A DNA stretch of 6,323 bases from an uncultured Opitutales bacterium (GCA_900552245.1 URYY01000121.1:1-6323); one strand, 5' to 3'. Positions 1-5,846 are shown, numbered from the stretch's first letter. The notes: generated by a model not told the origin, from the letters alone. Made by a program: numbers and translations.

Positions 1-14
1 CCCACACACACACG

Positions 15-1046
15 ATGTCCGACATCGCTAAAATAGTGGGCTGCTCAAAAAATACCGTGTCTTTGGCACTCAGAAATTCTCCACTTATCTCCATAAAGAC
101 AAAGCGCAAAATAGTTGCCGTATCAAAGCGCTTGGGCTATGTGAGAAACGACGCGTTTTCGCGCTTTATGTCCGAAATAAAACTGTCCGGCTTAAAGCGA
201 TATAGGGAGACTATAGCACTCGTAAACGCAAATGAAAACCCCAGCGCCTTCAAAAACCACCCAACGATTCCAAAGTATGTAGAAGGCATAAGGAGAGCCG
301 CTCAGCGCGAGGGCTTTGCCATAAACGAATTCTGGTTGTACGACCCAGGGCTGTCGGCGAGGTCCTTTGAAAGAATACTAAAGACTCGCAACATACGCGG
401 CGGAATAATAACGGGGCTTATGAATGAAAAGCACTTACCAAAAAAATTTGGCGAAATTTGGAATAAATTTTGCTTTGTAATAACGGGCGTTAGAACATAC
501 GGGCCAACCTTGAATTTCACGATAGCAGACCATTTTTTAATTGCTTACCAAGCAACTATGCAAGCTCTGCGCCACGGCTACAATAGGCCTGCGCTAGTTC
601 TGGATAGAGAAATAGACGAACTTATAGAGGGGCGCTTTACAGGCGGTTTTTTGCGTGCGCAGCTGAGTATGCCGCAGTCCGACAAAATAGAGCCCTTCTT
701 TGATGTAAAGCAATCTTGCAAGGATCGCTCCATATTTAGACGCTGGTTTTTTAAGAACAAACCAAACGCATTAATTTGCCTATATAATTCGGCGAGGCTA
801 TGGGTTGAGGAGCTCGGATTTAAAGTTCCGGACGACATTGCCTTAATCCAGCTTGAACGCAGAGAAAATGAACCCGAATGGGCCGGATTAGATCAGAGAA
901 ACGATCTTGCCGGAGAGGCCGCCGTAGGTAAGCTTTCCCAGCTTTTGTACTCATCAAACAGCGATAGCTCAAAACGGGAAATAACCGCAACTTTAGTCAG
1001 CCCAGAGTGGGTTGAATCTTCTACAATTTGCATGCAAAGCTCTTGA
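15..1046 (+). CDS. LacI/GalR-family transcriptional regulator, probably 5'-truncated by the window edge
   Basis: One-component sugar-type DNA-binding regulator of the cytoplasm. Residues 1-20 form the LacI helix-turn-helix (MSDIAKIVGCSKNTVSLALR), followed by the LGYVRND segment at about residues 40-46 that leads into the hinge. From about residue 60 to the end is a periplasmic-binding-protein-like effector domain, ending in the WAGLDQRND stretch seen in this family before the last helices. The hinge has F51-M52 where classical members have the minor-groove leucine. The first Met aligns inside helix 1, where LacI proteins normally have 3-6 residues before it, and the frame is open leftwards to base 1 (codons reading THTHT), so the true start is probably outside the window. 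The gene converges on the flavoenzyme gene. Effector and targets are unknown; the TTACWGTAA sites nearby are candidate targets by inference only. The family call is firm. Confidence 0.9.
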   Translation: MSDIAKIVGCSKNTVSLALRNSPLISIKTKRKIVAVSKRLGYVRNDAFSRFMSEIKLSGLKRYRETIALVNANENPSAFKNHPTIPKYVEGIRRAAQREGFAINEFWLYDPGLSARSFERILKTRNIRGGIITGLMNEKHLPKKFGEIWNKFCFVITGVRTYGPTLNFTIADHFLIAYQATMQALRHGYNRPALVLDREIDELIEGRFTGGFLRAQLSMPQSDKIEPFFDVKQSCKDRSIFRRWFFKNKPNALICLYNSARLWVEELGFKVPDDIALIQLERRENEPEWAGLDQRNDLAGEAAVGKLSQLLYSSNSDSSKREITATLVSPEWVESSTICMQSS

Positions 1047-1047
1047 G

Positions 1048-2103
1048 CTAGGCACTTGCCAGTTTGCGATTTAAAATGCGCGGGCTTTCGCAATTATTAA
1101 ATACGCACTTGTGCCCGCGCGTATTAAAGCAGGCGTTGCACGAGATGCACTTTGATGGCGATTCGTCGCCAAAGCGCCATCTATTTATAAGTTTCGGCTC
1201 TCGCAATAGAGGGCGGGATAGCGAAAAGCAGGCTATATTGCTCGAATTTAAAATATCGCTCATCGACTTCAAGCTTCGGTTGCCTCCTACGAGTGTTACC
1301 GGAGCTGCTACTTCGTCTGCCAGGCGCATCGCAAAATACTTAAAATAAGATTCATTTATATTTGCCCTCACTTGCTTTCTTGATGGATTTTCCCCGCTAA
1401 CTTCTATAAAATCTATTTGTTCCGAATCTAGAATTTTGCATATTTGCAGCGTTTGCTCTTCCGTCTGCCCAAGGCTTGAGGAATTTATTTTTATTCCTAT
1501 AGGGAAGTTGGCTGTGCAAAGTTTTCTTATCTCTCTTAAAATTTCAATTAAAAGCGAAGTTCTCTTTTCCAGAGAGTTGCCGTATCTGTCGCGCCTGCTA
1601 TTGAAAGCAGAACTTAAAAAGCGCGAGAGCAAAAATCCGTGTGCAGCATGCAGCTGGATTCCGTCAAAACCTGCAAGTTGGGCGCGCCTTGCCGCAAGCG
1701 CAAACTCTCTTACCATATCCTTTATTTCGGGTATTGTTGCGCTGTTTACATCTCGCATTAATATTGTTTTGTCGCTTTTTACATTGTACGCGCCCTCTCC
1801 TAGTTGCGCAAATATTGCCACGGCGTTTTTCCTGGCCTTGTCGGTAAGGGGCAGATAGTTTGCAATGAAGGAATCGCTCCAAAGACCGGGCATATTTTCA
1901 AAGGGCATATCTCTAGCGTTTATCCGCATAAATTCAATTATTACGGCTGCTACTCCTCCTTCAAAAAGCTCGCTGTGTGCCTCGATAAAGTCCTTTGAAA
2001 TTCTGCCATTGTCAGATGCGAGTGCAAGCCAAGTTGCCGAGCGAATGAACCTATTTTTTAGAGATACGTTTCCAATCGAGTTTTGGTCAAAGAGAGTTTT
2101 CAT
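1048..2103 (-). CDS. Old Yellow Enzyme family NADH:flavin oxidoreductase with C-terminal four-Cys motif
   Basis: FMN-dependent TIM-barrel oxidoreductase of about 351 residues, expected in the cytoplasm. Seen in the sequence: N-terminal KNRFIRSATW, the catalytic signature QLHAAHGFLLSRF with the histidine pair H152/H155 (which normally binds the substrate's activating group), RDRYG with Y174, and the FMN phosphate-binding segments VGGNRS and SLSRPLLREP. The C-terminus holds C319, C322, C325 and C333 in CISCNACFNTRGHKC. This resembles the iron-sulfur motif of dienoyl-CoA reductase relatives but with tighter spacing, and the protein ends soon after, so the FAD and NAD(P) domains of those enzymes are missing. 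I chose the start MKTLFDQ at base 2103, which fits the family N-terminus; an in-frame Met at base 2127 would add eight residues and overlap the likely promoter. It is divergent from the gfo gene and shares its control region. The substrate cannot be told. Confidence 0.88.
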   Translation of the reverse strand: MKTLFDQNSIGNVSLKNRFIRSATWLALASDNGRISKDFIEAHSELFEGGVAAVIIEFMRINARDMPFENMPGLWSDSFIANYLPLTDKARKNAVAIFAQLGEGAYNVKSDKTILMRDVNSATIPEIKDMVREFALAARRAQLAGFDGIQLHAAHGFLLSRFLSSAFNSRRDRYGNSLEKRTSLLIEILREIRKLCTANFPIGIKINSSSLGQTEEQTLQICKILDSEQIDFIEVSGENPSRKQVRANINESYFKYFAMRLADEVAAPVTLVGGNRSLKSMSDILNSSNIACFSLSRPLLREPKLINRWRFGDESPSKCISCNACFNTRGHKCVFNNCESPRILNRKLASA

Positions 2104-2111
2104 AATAGAAT

Positions 2112-2141
2112 AGTATCGTACTGACATCTGGCGATATTCAA
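2112..2141 (-). promoter_or_regulatory. Candidate promoter of the OYE-family gene
   Basis: Reading the minus strand, TTGAAT (bases 2141-2136) is followed after 18 bases by GATACT (2117-2112). Each matches four of six positions of the sigma-70 boxes. The -10 element ends only 8 bases before the chosen ATG, so the transcript would have almost no leader. This also argues against the longer start at 2127. The call is inferred from spacing alone. Confidence 0.3.
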
Positions 2142-2154
2142 GGTGGCTTGAGTA

Positions 2155-2163
2155 TTACAGTAA
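2155..2163. promoter_or_regulatory. Operator-like dyad, copy 1 (TTACAGTAA)
   Basis: A 9-base odd-centred palindrome, TTAC-A-GTAA, in the divergent control region between the flavoenzyme and gfo genes, about 50 bases upstream of the flavoenzyme start. Extended to TTACAGTAAAAT (2155-2166) it is the exact reverse complement of the 12 bases at 3781-3792 upstream of araA. It is a likely regulator binding site; the regulator is not identified. Confidence 0.5.
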
Positions 2164-2211
2164 AATGCTTTAGGTTCAACTTGAGCTTGTCGCCAAATAG
2201 TTTCGCGATTA

Positions 2212-2220
2212 TTACTGTAA
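2212..2220. promoter_or_regulatory. Operator-like dyad, copy 2 (TTACTGTAA)
   Basis: Same dyad as copy 1 in the opposite sense, with centres 57 bases apart. It lies two bases upstream of the candidate -35 box of the gfo promoter, a position where a bound protein could block or help RNA polymerase. Function is inferred from placement and repetition. Confidence 0.5.
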
Positions 2221-2222
2221 CG

Positions 2223-2251
2223 TTCAAAATATTTTGTAAGCGGCCTAAAAT
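2223..2251 (+). promoter_or_regulatory. Candidate sigma-70-like promoter of the Gfo/Idh/MocA gene
   Basis: TTCAAA (2223-2228) and TAAAAT (2246-2251) are separated by exactly 17 bases and match four of six and five of six consensus positions. Transcription would begin near base 2258 and give a leader of about 35 bases with no clear Shine-Dalgarno sequence before the ATG at 2293. The -35 box almost abuts dyad copy 2. Confidence 0.42.
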
Positions 2252-2292
2252 AGTCGTAAAGTCTCCTCAGAAATTAAACAAAAAAGACGAAT

Positions 2293-3705
2293 ATGATGGA
2301 TAGACGGATGTTCCTGAGAAATATGGCGCTTGCTACATGCGGCATAACTATCGCTCCGAGACTTATGGCCGAGGAAAAGGCCGAAGTTGTACCGGAGGAC
2401 AACGCGCTGAGAATGGCCTTTATAGGCGTTGGCGGCATGGGAGGCTGGGATACCCATTGCTTCCACACTTTTCAACGCCAGAAAGTTGTTGCAGTTTGCG
2501 ACGTGAATAAAAACGCGCTCAAGGGAGCCGGCGAAAAATACAAGGCTCAAATGTTTACCGATTATCGGGAGTTATTCGACAAAATGGCGGGCAAAATTGA
2601 CGCCGTTTTGATTGGTATTCCCGACGTATCTCACTTTGGAGCGGCAATGTGCGCTGCAAAGCACAAAGTGCCGATGTACCTTGAGAAGCCTATGTGCCAC
2701 ACTATCTGGCAGGTCAGGGAACTGTATAAGACTGTTAAGGCAAATAAGGTGATAGCCCAGATGGGCAATCAGAGCCACTCGACAGAGGGCATACGCTACT
2801 GCAAAGAGTGGATTGAGGCGGGGTTAATAGGAAAAGTTCGGGAGGTAATATTGTGGACCGACAGACCCTTGGGAACTGGCGTTGCAAATTTCCCGAATAA
2901 CGTTTGGGAATATCCGCCGTCGGCGCCCGTTCCGGATTTTATTGATTGGGATTTGTGGCAGAATGTAGCGGAGCCTCAGGATTACTTTGAAGACGGCTTG
3001 GTGTTCGGCAGGTGGCGCGGTTGGTGGAAGTACGGCAGTGGTTCCCTTGGCGACATAGGCTGCCATATGCTGGATATTCCGGTTTACGCTCTCGGTTTGG
3101 GCTATCCGGATAGAATTAAATCTACGGCGCGCGGTTCCACACCCATATCCGTGCCGAGTCAGGAGCGCGTGGATTATTACTTTAAGAAATCTAATCAGGG
3201 AGTCCCCGTGAAGGTGTCTTGGTACAGCGGTTTTAAGTATGCGGATAAAGACGGCAATTATCCGAAAGACTACGATAAATCGCTATTGCCAAAACTTCCC
3301 AAGGAGTGGACAAAACTTGGCAGAGGCCACAGGGAGTTGTCGGACAACGGGCAGTTCTTGATTGGGGATAAGGGCGTTATATATTGCAACAACATGCACA
3401 TGGGCGGCAGACCAACACTGCTTCCGCGAGATTTGTGGGAGTCTGTAAAAGACAACTTGCCGCGCACTGAGCCGCGCATATACAATAACGACCATCACAG
3501 AAATTTCATACAGGCGGTAAGGGGAGAGGCCGAACTGAGTTCACCTTTCGATTACGCGCACGTGTTGACGGAAGTTGTTCAGCTTGGCAACCTGGCAAGC
3601 CGCACTGGCAGCGATATCATTTGGGATGCCAAGAACCTAGTATGTAGGGGCAATCCAAAGGCGACTAAGCTTGTCAACACACCAATGCGCAAAGGCTGGT
3701 ACTGA
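2293..3705 (+). CDS. Gfo/Idh/MocA family oxidoreductase with twin-arginine signal
   Basis: Probable NAD(P)-dependent sugar or polyol dehydrogenase/oxidoreductase of 470 residues, likely exported. The N-terminus carries a Tat-type motif, DRRMFLR (R4-R5), then a weakly hydrophobic stretch to about A26 (LMA before EE), a plausible signal peptidase site. The Rossmann domain follows: GVGGMGG with G45, G47 and G50, acidic D70 after the second strand, and the family EKP motif at 131-133. The C-terminal domain contains GDIGCHMLD with D254 and H258, the usual catalytic-site region. Length is typical of the secreted members common in Verrucomicrobiota, Bacteroidota and Planctomycetota. Two adjacent ATGs (2293, 2296) are equally possible starts. 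It is probably transcribed alone, since a terminator follows, and is divergent from the flavoenzyme gene. The substrate is unknown; many relatives with this leader are annotated only at family level. Family call firm, export likely. Confidence 0.93.
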   Translation: MMDRRMFLRNMALATCGITIAPRLMAEEKAEVVPEDNALRMAFIGVGGMGGWDTHCFHTFQRQKVVAVCDVNKNALKGAGEKYKAQMFTDYRELFDKMAGKIDAVLIGIPDVSHFGAAMCAAKHKVPMYLEKPMCHTIWQVRELYKTVKANKVIAQMGNQSHSTEGIRYCKEWIEAGLIGKVREVILWTDRPLGTGVANFPNNVWEYPPSAPVPDFIDWDLWQNVAEPQDYFEDGLVFGRWRGWWKYGSGSLGDIGCHMLDIPVYALGLGYPDRIKSTARGSTPISVPSQERVDYYFKKSNQGVPVKVSWYSGFKYADKDGNYPKDYDKSLLPKLPKEWTKLGRGHRELSDNGQFLIGDKGVIYCNNMHMGGRPTLLPRDLWESVKDNLPRTEPRIYNNDHHRNFIQAVRGEAELSSPFDYAHVLTEVVQLGNLASRTGSDIIWDAKNLVCRGNPKATKLVNTPMRKGWY

Positions 3706-3727
3706 TATAGTAGGGGATTAAATTGCG

Positions 3728-3762
3728 AGGCTTAACGGAGCATTTCCGCTAAGCCTTTTTTT
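3728..3762 (+). terminator. Intrinsic terminator after the Gfo/Idh/MocA gene
   Basis: A 12-base-pair stem (3728-3739 with 3745-3756), interrupted by one A-C mismatch, closes a GCATT loop and is followed at once by a T run to 3762. It starts 22 bases after the gfo stop codon. It separates gfo from araA, so the two are probably separate transcripts. Confidence 0.88.
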
Positions 3763-3771
3763 GTGTTAATT

Positions 3772-3798
3772 TTTACATTAATTTTACTGTAACATAAT
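3772..3798 (+). promoter_or_regulatory. Candidate upstream promoter of araA
   Basis: TTTACA (3772-3777) and CATAAT (3793-3798) each match five of six consensus positions, but the spacer is only 15 bases. Dyad copy 3 fills most of the spacer, which would suit repression. Start of transcription would be near 3805, giving a leader of about 80 bases. The short spacer lowers confidence. Confidence 0.3.
3784..3792. promoter_or_regulatory. Operator-like dyad, copy 3 (TTACTGTAA)
   Basis: Third copy of the odd-centred palindrome, centred 99 bases upstream of the araA start. With three flanking bases it is a 12-base exact inverted match to 2155-2166. All three complete copies in the window lie in the two promoter-bearing gaps and none in coding sequence, which supports a shared regulator for the flavoenzyme, gfo and araA genes. 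Confidence 0.5.
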
Positions 3799-3843
3799 AA
3801 AAGGGTAGATGTTGTAGCCTCAAATCTATTTTCTATCGCTGCA

Positions 3844-3871
3844 TTTACGCGCTCAAGCGCAAACTGATACT
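3844..3871 (+). promoter_or_regulatory. Candidate start-proximal promoter of araA with internal GCGCT-CA-AGCGC dyad
   Basis: TTTACG (3844-3849) and GATACT (3866-3871) are 16 bases apart, each with four of six consensus matches. Between them lies a perfect inverted repeat, GCGCTCAAGCGC (3849-3860, five-base arms, two-base centre), an even-centred form that would suit a LacI-family dimer. Transcription would start only a few bases before the ATG at 3887. The same GATACTA string sits just before the start of the flavoenzyme gene. A TAAAAT box at 3871-3876 overlaps. Tentative. Confidence 0.28.
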
Positions 3872-3886
3872 AAAATACTAAAAGAT

Positions 3887-5389
3887 ATGTTCGATTCATT
3901 AGAAGTTTGGTTCGTGACGGGAGCTCAACTGCTGTACGGCGGCGATGCCGTCTTGCAAGTGGACGCGCACTCAAGCGAGATTGTTAATGGCCTTAACAAA
4001 TCGGGAAAGTTGCCCGTTAAAGTTGTATATAAGGGCACCGTAAATTCCGCGCGGGAGGTCTCTGAAACGCTTAAGGCCGCAAATGACGCCGAGAAGTGCA
4101 TAGGTGTTATAACTTGGATGCACACCTTTTCGCCGGCAAAGATGTGGATACATGGTTTACAGCAGTTGAGAAAGCCTCTGTTGCACCTGCATACACAGTT
4201 TAACAGGGAAATTCCCTGGGAAACAATGGACATGGACTTTATGAATCTAAACCAGTCGGCGCACGGTGACAGGGAATTCGGCCATATAAACGCAAGAATG
4301 CGCAAAGCCCGCAAGGTTATTGTGGGATATTGGCAGGACGATTCTACGCAGCGTAAAATAGCTTCGTGGATGCGCGTGTGCGCCGCGTGGGCGGACTCGC
4401 AGGATATGCGCATAATCCGCTTTGGCGACCAGATGAATAATGTTGCAGTTACCGATGGCGACAAGGTAGAGGCCGAAATAAAATTTGGCTATCATGTCGA
4501 TTACTGCCCGATAGCTGTTTTGAAATCCTACCAGGACAAGGTTTCAGAGAGCGACGTGGATGAGCTATTTGAAACTTACAAGCGCGAATACGTCGTTTCG
4601 GAATCCGACTTAAAAAATGAGCATTTTGTGCGCCAAGTGAAGTTTGCTGCACTTGTAGAAATTGCCTTGAGGCGACTTTTAAAGGATATGGGCGCCAAAG
4701 CTTTTACTACAAATTTTGACGACTTAGAGGGTATAGATCAGCTTCCTGGTTTGGCTTCGCAGCGGCTCATGGCTGAAGGCTACGGCTTTGGAGCTGAGGG
4801 CGATTGGAAGACTGCAGCTTTGTACCGCACTATGTGGGTAATGGGGCAGGGCTTGCCAAAGGGCTGTTCGTTCCTGGAAGACTACACGCTAAATTTTGAT
4901 GGTGAAAACAGCGCAATTCTTCAGGCGCACATGTTGGAGGTATGCCCCCTAATAGCTGAAGAGAAGCCGAAGTTGGAGGTTCATCCTTTGGGAATCGGCG
5001 GCAAGAGCGACCCCGCAAGACTTGTGTTTACATCAAAGCAGGGCGAGGGTGTTGCAGCCACGATTATCGACTTGGGCAATCGCTTTAGGATGATTATAAA
5101 TAAAGTTGAATGCATAAAGAGCAAGCCATTGCCAAAGCTTCCGGTTGCCTCTGCCCTTTGGATTCCGAAGCCGAATTTTGAAATTGGCGCCGGAGCTTGG
5201 ATACTTGCGGGCGGCACGCACCACACGAGTTTTTCCTACGACTTAAGCGTCCAAGAATTGCTGGATTACGCCGAGATTGCCGGGATAGAGGCTCTTGTTA
5301 TTGACGAAAATACAACTATAGAAAACTTCAAGCAGCAAATGCGCATAAATGAGGTTTACTATATGCTAAACGGAGCCTTGAGATCCTAA
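3887..5389 (+). CDS. araA: L-arabinose isomerase
   Basis: Converts L-arabinose to L-ribulose in the cytoplasm, the first step of bacterial L-arabinose catabolism; the family needs a divalent metal, usually manganese. The 500 residues equal the length of the E. coli enzyme and align with it from end to end. Near-identical blocks include EVWFVTGAQLLYG (6-18), HTFSPAKMWI (79-88), MDFMNLNQ (116-123), VAVTDGDKV (186-194), GDWKTAAL (305-312) and LGIGGKSDPARL (368-379). The metal-site and catalytic residues are all present: E304, E331, H348 and the HH pair at 445-446. The ATG at 3887 gives the expected N-terminus (MFDSLEVWF); no Shine-Dalgarno sequence precedes it. The gene has a terminator on each side, so it is probably monocistronic. 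No ribulokinase, ribulose-phosphate epimerase or arabinose transporter gene is in the window. No odd residues were noticed. Confidence 0.98.
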   Translation: MFDSLEVWFVTGAQLLYGGDAVLQVDAHSSEIVNGLNKSGKLPVKVVYKGTVNSAREVSETLKAANDAEKCIGVITWMHTFSPAKMWIHGLQQLRKPLLHLHTQFNREIPWETMDMDFMNLNQSAHGDREFGHINARMRKARKVIVGYWQDDSTQRKIASWMRVCAAWADSQDMRIIRFGDQMNNVAVTDGDKVEAEIKFGYHVDYCPIAVLKSYQDKVSESDVDELFETYKREYVVSESDLKNEHFVRQVKFAALVEIALRRLLKDMGAKAFTTNFDDLEGIDQLPGLASQRLMAEGYGFGAEGDWKTAALYRTMWVMGQGLPKGCSFLEDYTLNFDGENSAILQAHMLEVCPLIAEEKPKLEVHPLGIGGKSDPARLVFTSKQGEGVAATIIDLGNRFRMIINKVECIKSKPLPKLPVASALWIPKPNFEIGAGAWILAGGTHHTSFSYDLSVQELLDYAEIAGIEALVIDENTTIENFKQQMRINEVYYMLNGALRS

Positions 5390-5422
5390 GCAAGCGGATT
5401 TTTGCATATGTGATTAAGTTTG

Positions 5423-5452
5423 GAAGCGGCCTAATGACCGCTTCTTTTTTTT
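5423..5452 (+). terminator. Intrinsic terminator after araA
   Basis: A perfect 7-base-pair stem, GAAGCGG (5423-5429) with CCGCTTC (5438-5444), closes an 8-base loop and is followed directly by eight Ts (5445-5452). It begins 33 bases after the araA stop codon. It ends the araA transcript and isolates the surface-protein gene downstream. Confidence 0.9.
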
Positions 5453-5743
5453 GAAAATGCGCAAGGTTTATATTACCGTACTATGAACTTCACATTACCT
5501 TGAACTATTTTCTATTCTTAGGCTAATAAGCTGTCCTGTTCATTCTACTAAAATAGCTATTTATCTACAGTAGCAAATCCAATTGCAACTTTCGCTCAAT
5601 ATGAGGGCGGAGACGAGGAAGCATTCTCCGAGCTGGCACGATAAAAATGGTAGACAATTCATCTGGTTTAAATTATGGCGAAACGCCTCTATTTTACACT
5701 TTTGCAGATATGCTAATTTAGTAGGGTTAATTGTTTAACTAAT

Positions 5744-5763
5744 TTGCTTGGGATTACAAGCAA
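5744..5763. repeat. Perfect 7-base inverted repeat with 6-base loop
   Basis: TTGCTTG (5744-5750) and CAAGCAA (5757-5763) pair perfectly around GGATTA. There is no T run after it, so it is not a typical terminator. It lies about 85 bases upstream of the surface-protein start, directly before the GTTACAGT half of the dyad seen elsewhere. It could be a protein-binding dyad or an RNA hairpin. Confidence 0.4.
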
Positions 5764-5786
5764 TGTTACAGTCCTATAAACTTTAC

Positions 5787-5814
5787 TTTGCACAAGGGAA
5801 GGATCTTTTAATAT
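5787..5814 (+). promoter_or_regulatory. Weak candidate promoter of the surface-protein gene
   Basis: TTTGCA (5787-5792) and TAATAT (5809-5814) are 16 bases apart; the boxes match only partly. Transcription would begin around 5821, within the hairpin that precedes the start codon. Promoters further upstream in the gap are equally possible. Confidence 0.18.
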
Positions 5815-5816
5815 CG

Positions 5817-5835
5817 TAAACTTGAAAAAAGTTTA
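5817..5835 (+). promoter_or_regulatory. Hairpin with T-rich tail immediately before the surface-protein start codon
   Basis: TAAACTT (5817-5823) pairs perfectly with AAGTTTA (5829-5835) around a GAAAA loop, and a T-rich run (5837-5846) leads straight into the ATG at 5847. The shape resembles a weak terminator or attenuator, but the stem is almost all A-T. It occupies the place where a ribosome-binding site would be. Its role is inference. Confidence 0.35.
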
Positions 5836-5846
5836 GTTTTTTATTT

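Larger units (their letters stand above)
5453..5846. other. AT-rich gap with several inverted repeats and no convincing gene
   Basis: Nearly 400 bases between the araA terminator and the next start codon. It contains a series of hairpin-capable repeats: CGGAGA/TCTCCG (5608-5613 and 5625-5630), GGCG-AAA-CGCC (5677-5687), TTGCTTG/CAAGCAA (5744-5750 and 5757-5763) and TAAACTT/AAGTTTA just before the gene. A partial dyad, GTTACAGT, lies at 5765-5772. A 45-codon frame (ATG at 5601, stop 5736-5738) and an overlapping startless frame ending at 5644 exist but match nothing I recognise. The gap may be a long 5' leader or regulatory region for the surface protein; I cannot assign it to a known RNA family. 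Confidence 0.4.

Noticed and set aside
4..13. AC dinucleotide repeat as a phase-variable tract
   Set aside because: Only five units are visible, and the true start codon and promoter are outside the window, so no switching role can be argued.
1436..1858. 140-codon plus-strand frame
   Set aside because: Antisense shadow of the OYE-family gene, which carries clear motifs in its own frame.
2332..2340. Lipobox-like LATC in the exported oxidoreductase leader
   Set aside because: Thr just before the Cys is unusual for lipoprotein processing, and the LMA-EE site after a twin-arginine motif explains the leader better.
3925..4464. 179-codon reverse-strand frame
   Set aside because: It lies wholly inside araA, whose own product matches the family from end to end; the reverse product shows no recognisable domain.
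5601..5738. 45-codon frame starting at ATG 5601 (basic, three Trp)
   Set aside because: No Shine-Dalgarno sequence, no recognisable motif, and it overlaps inverted repeats; a frame of this length is expected by chance. Kept only as a remark in the gap entry.
5783..5790. TTACTTTG as a Bacteroidota-type -7 promoter box
   Set aside because: It matches only partly, there is no TTTG box at the needed distance upstream, and the proteins point to Verrucomicrobiota.
5791..5805. CACAAGGGAAGGATC as a cobalamin riboswitch fragment
   Set aside because: The GGGAA string is there, but the conserved B12-box and GGTG-AA segments of that riboswitch are absent.
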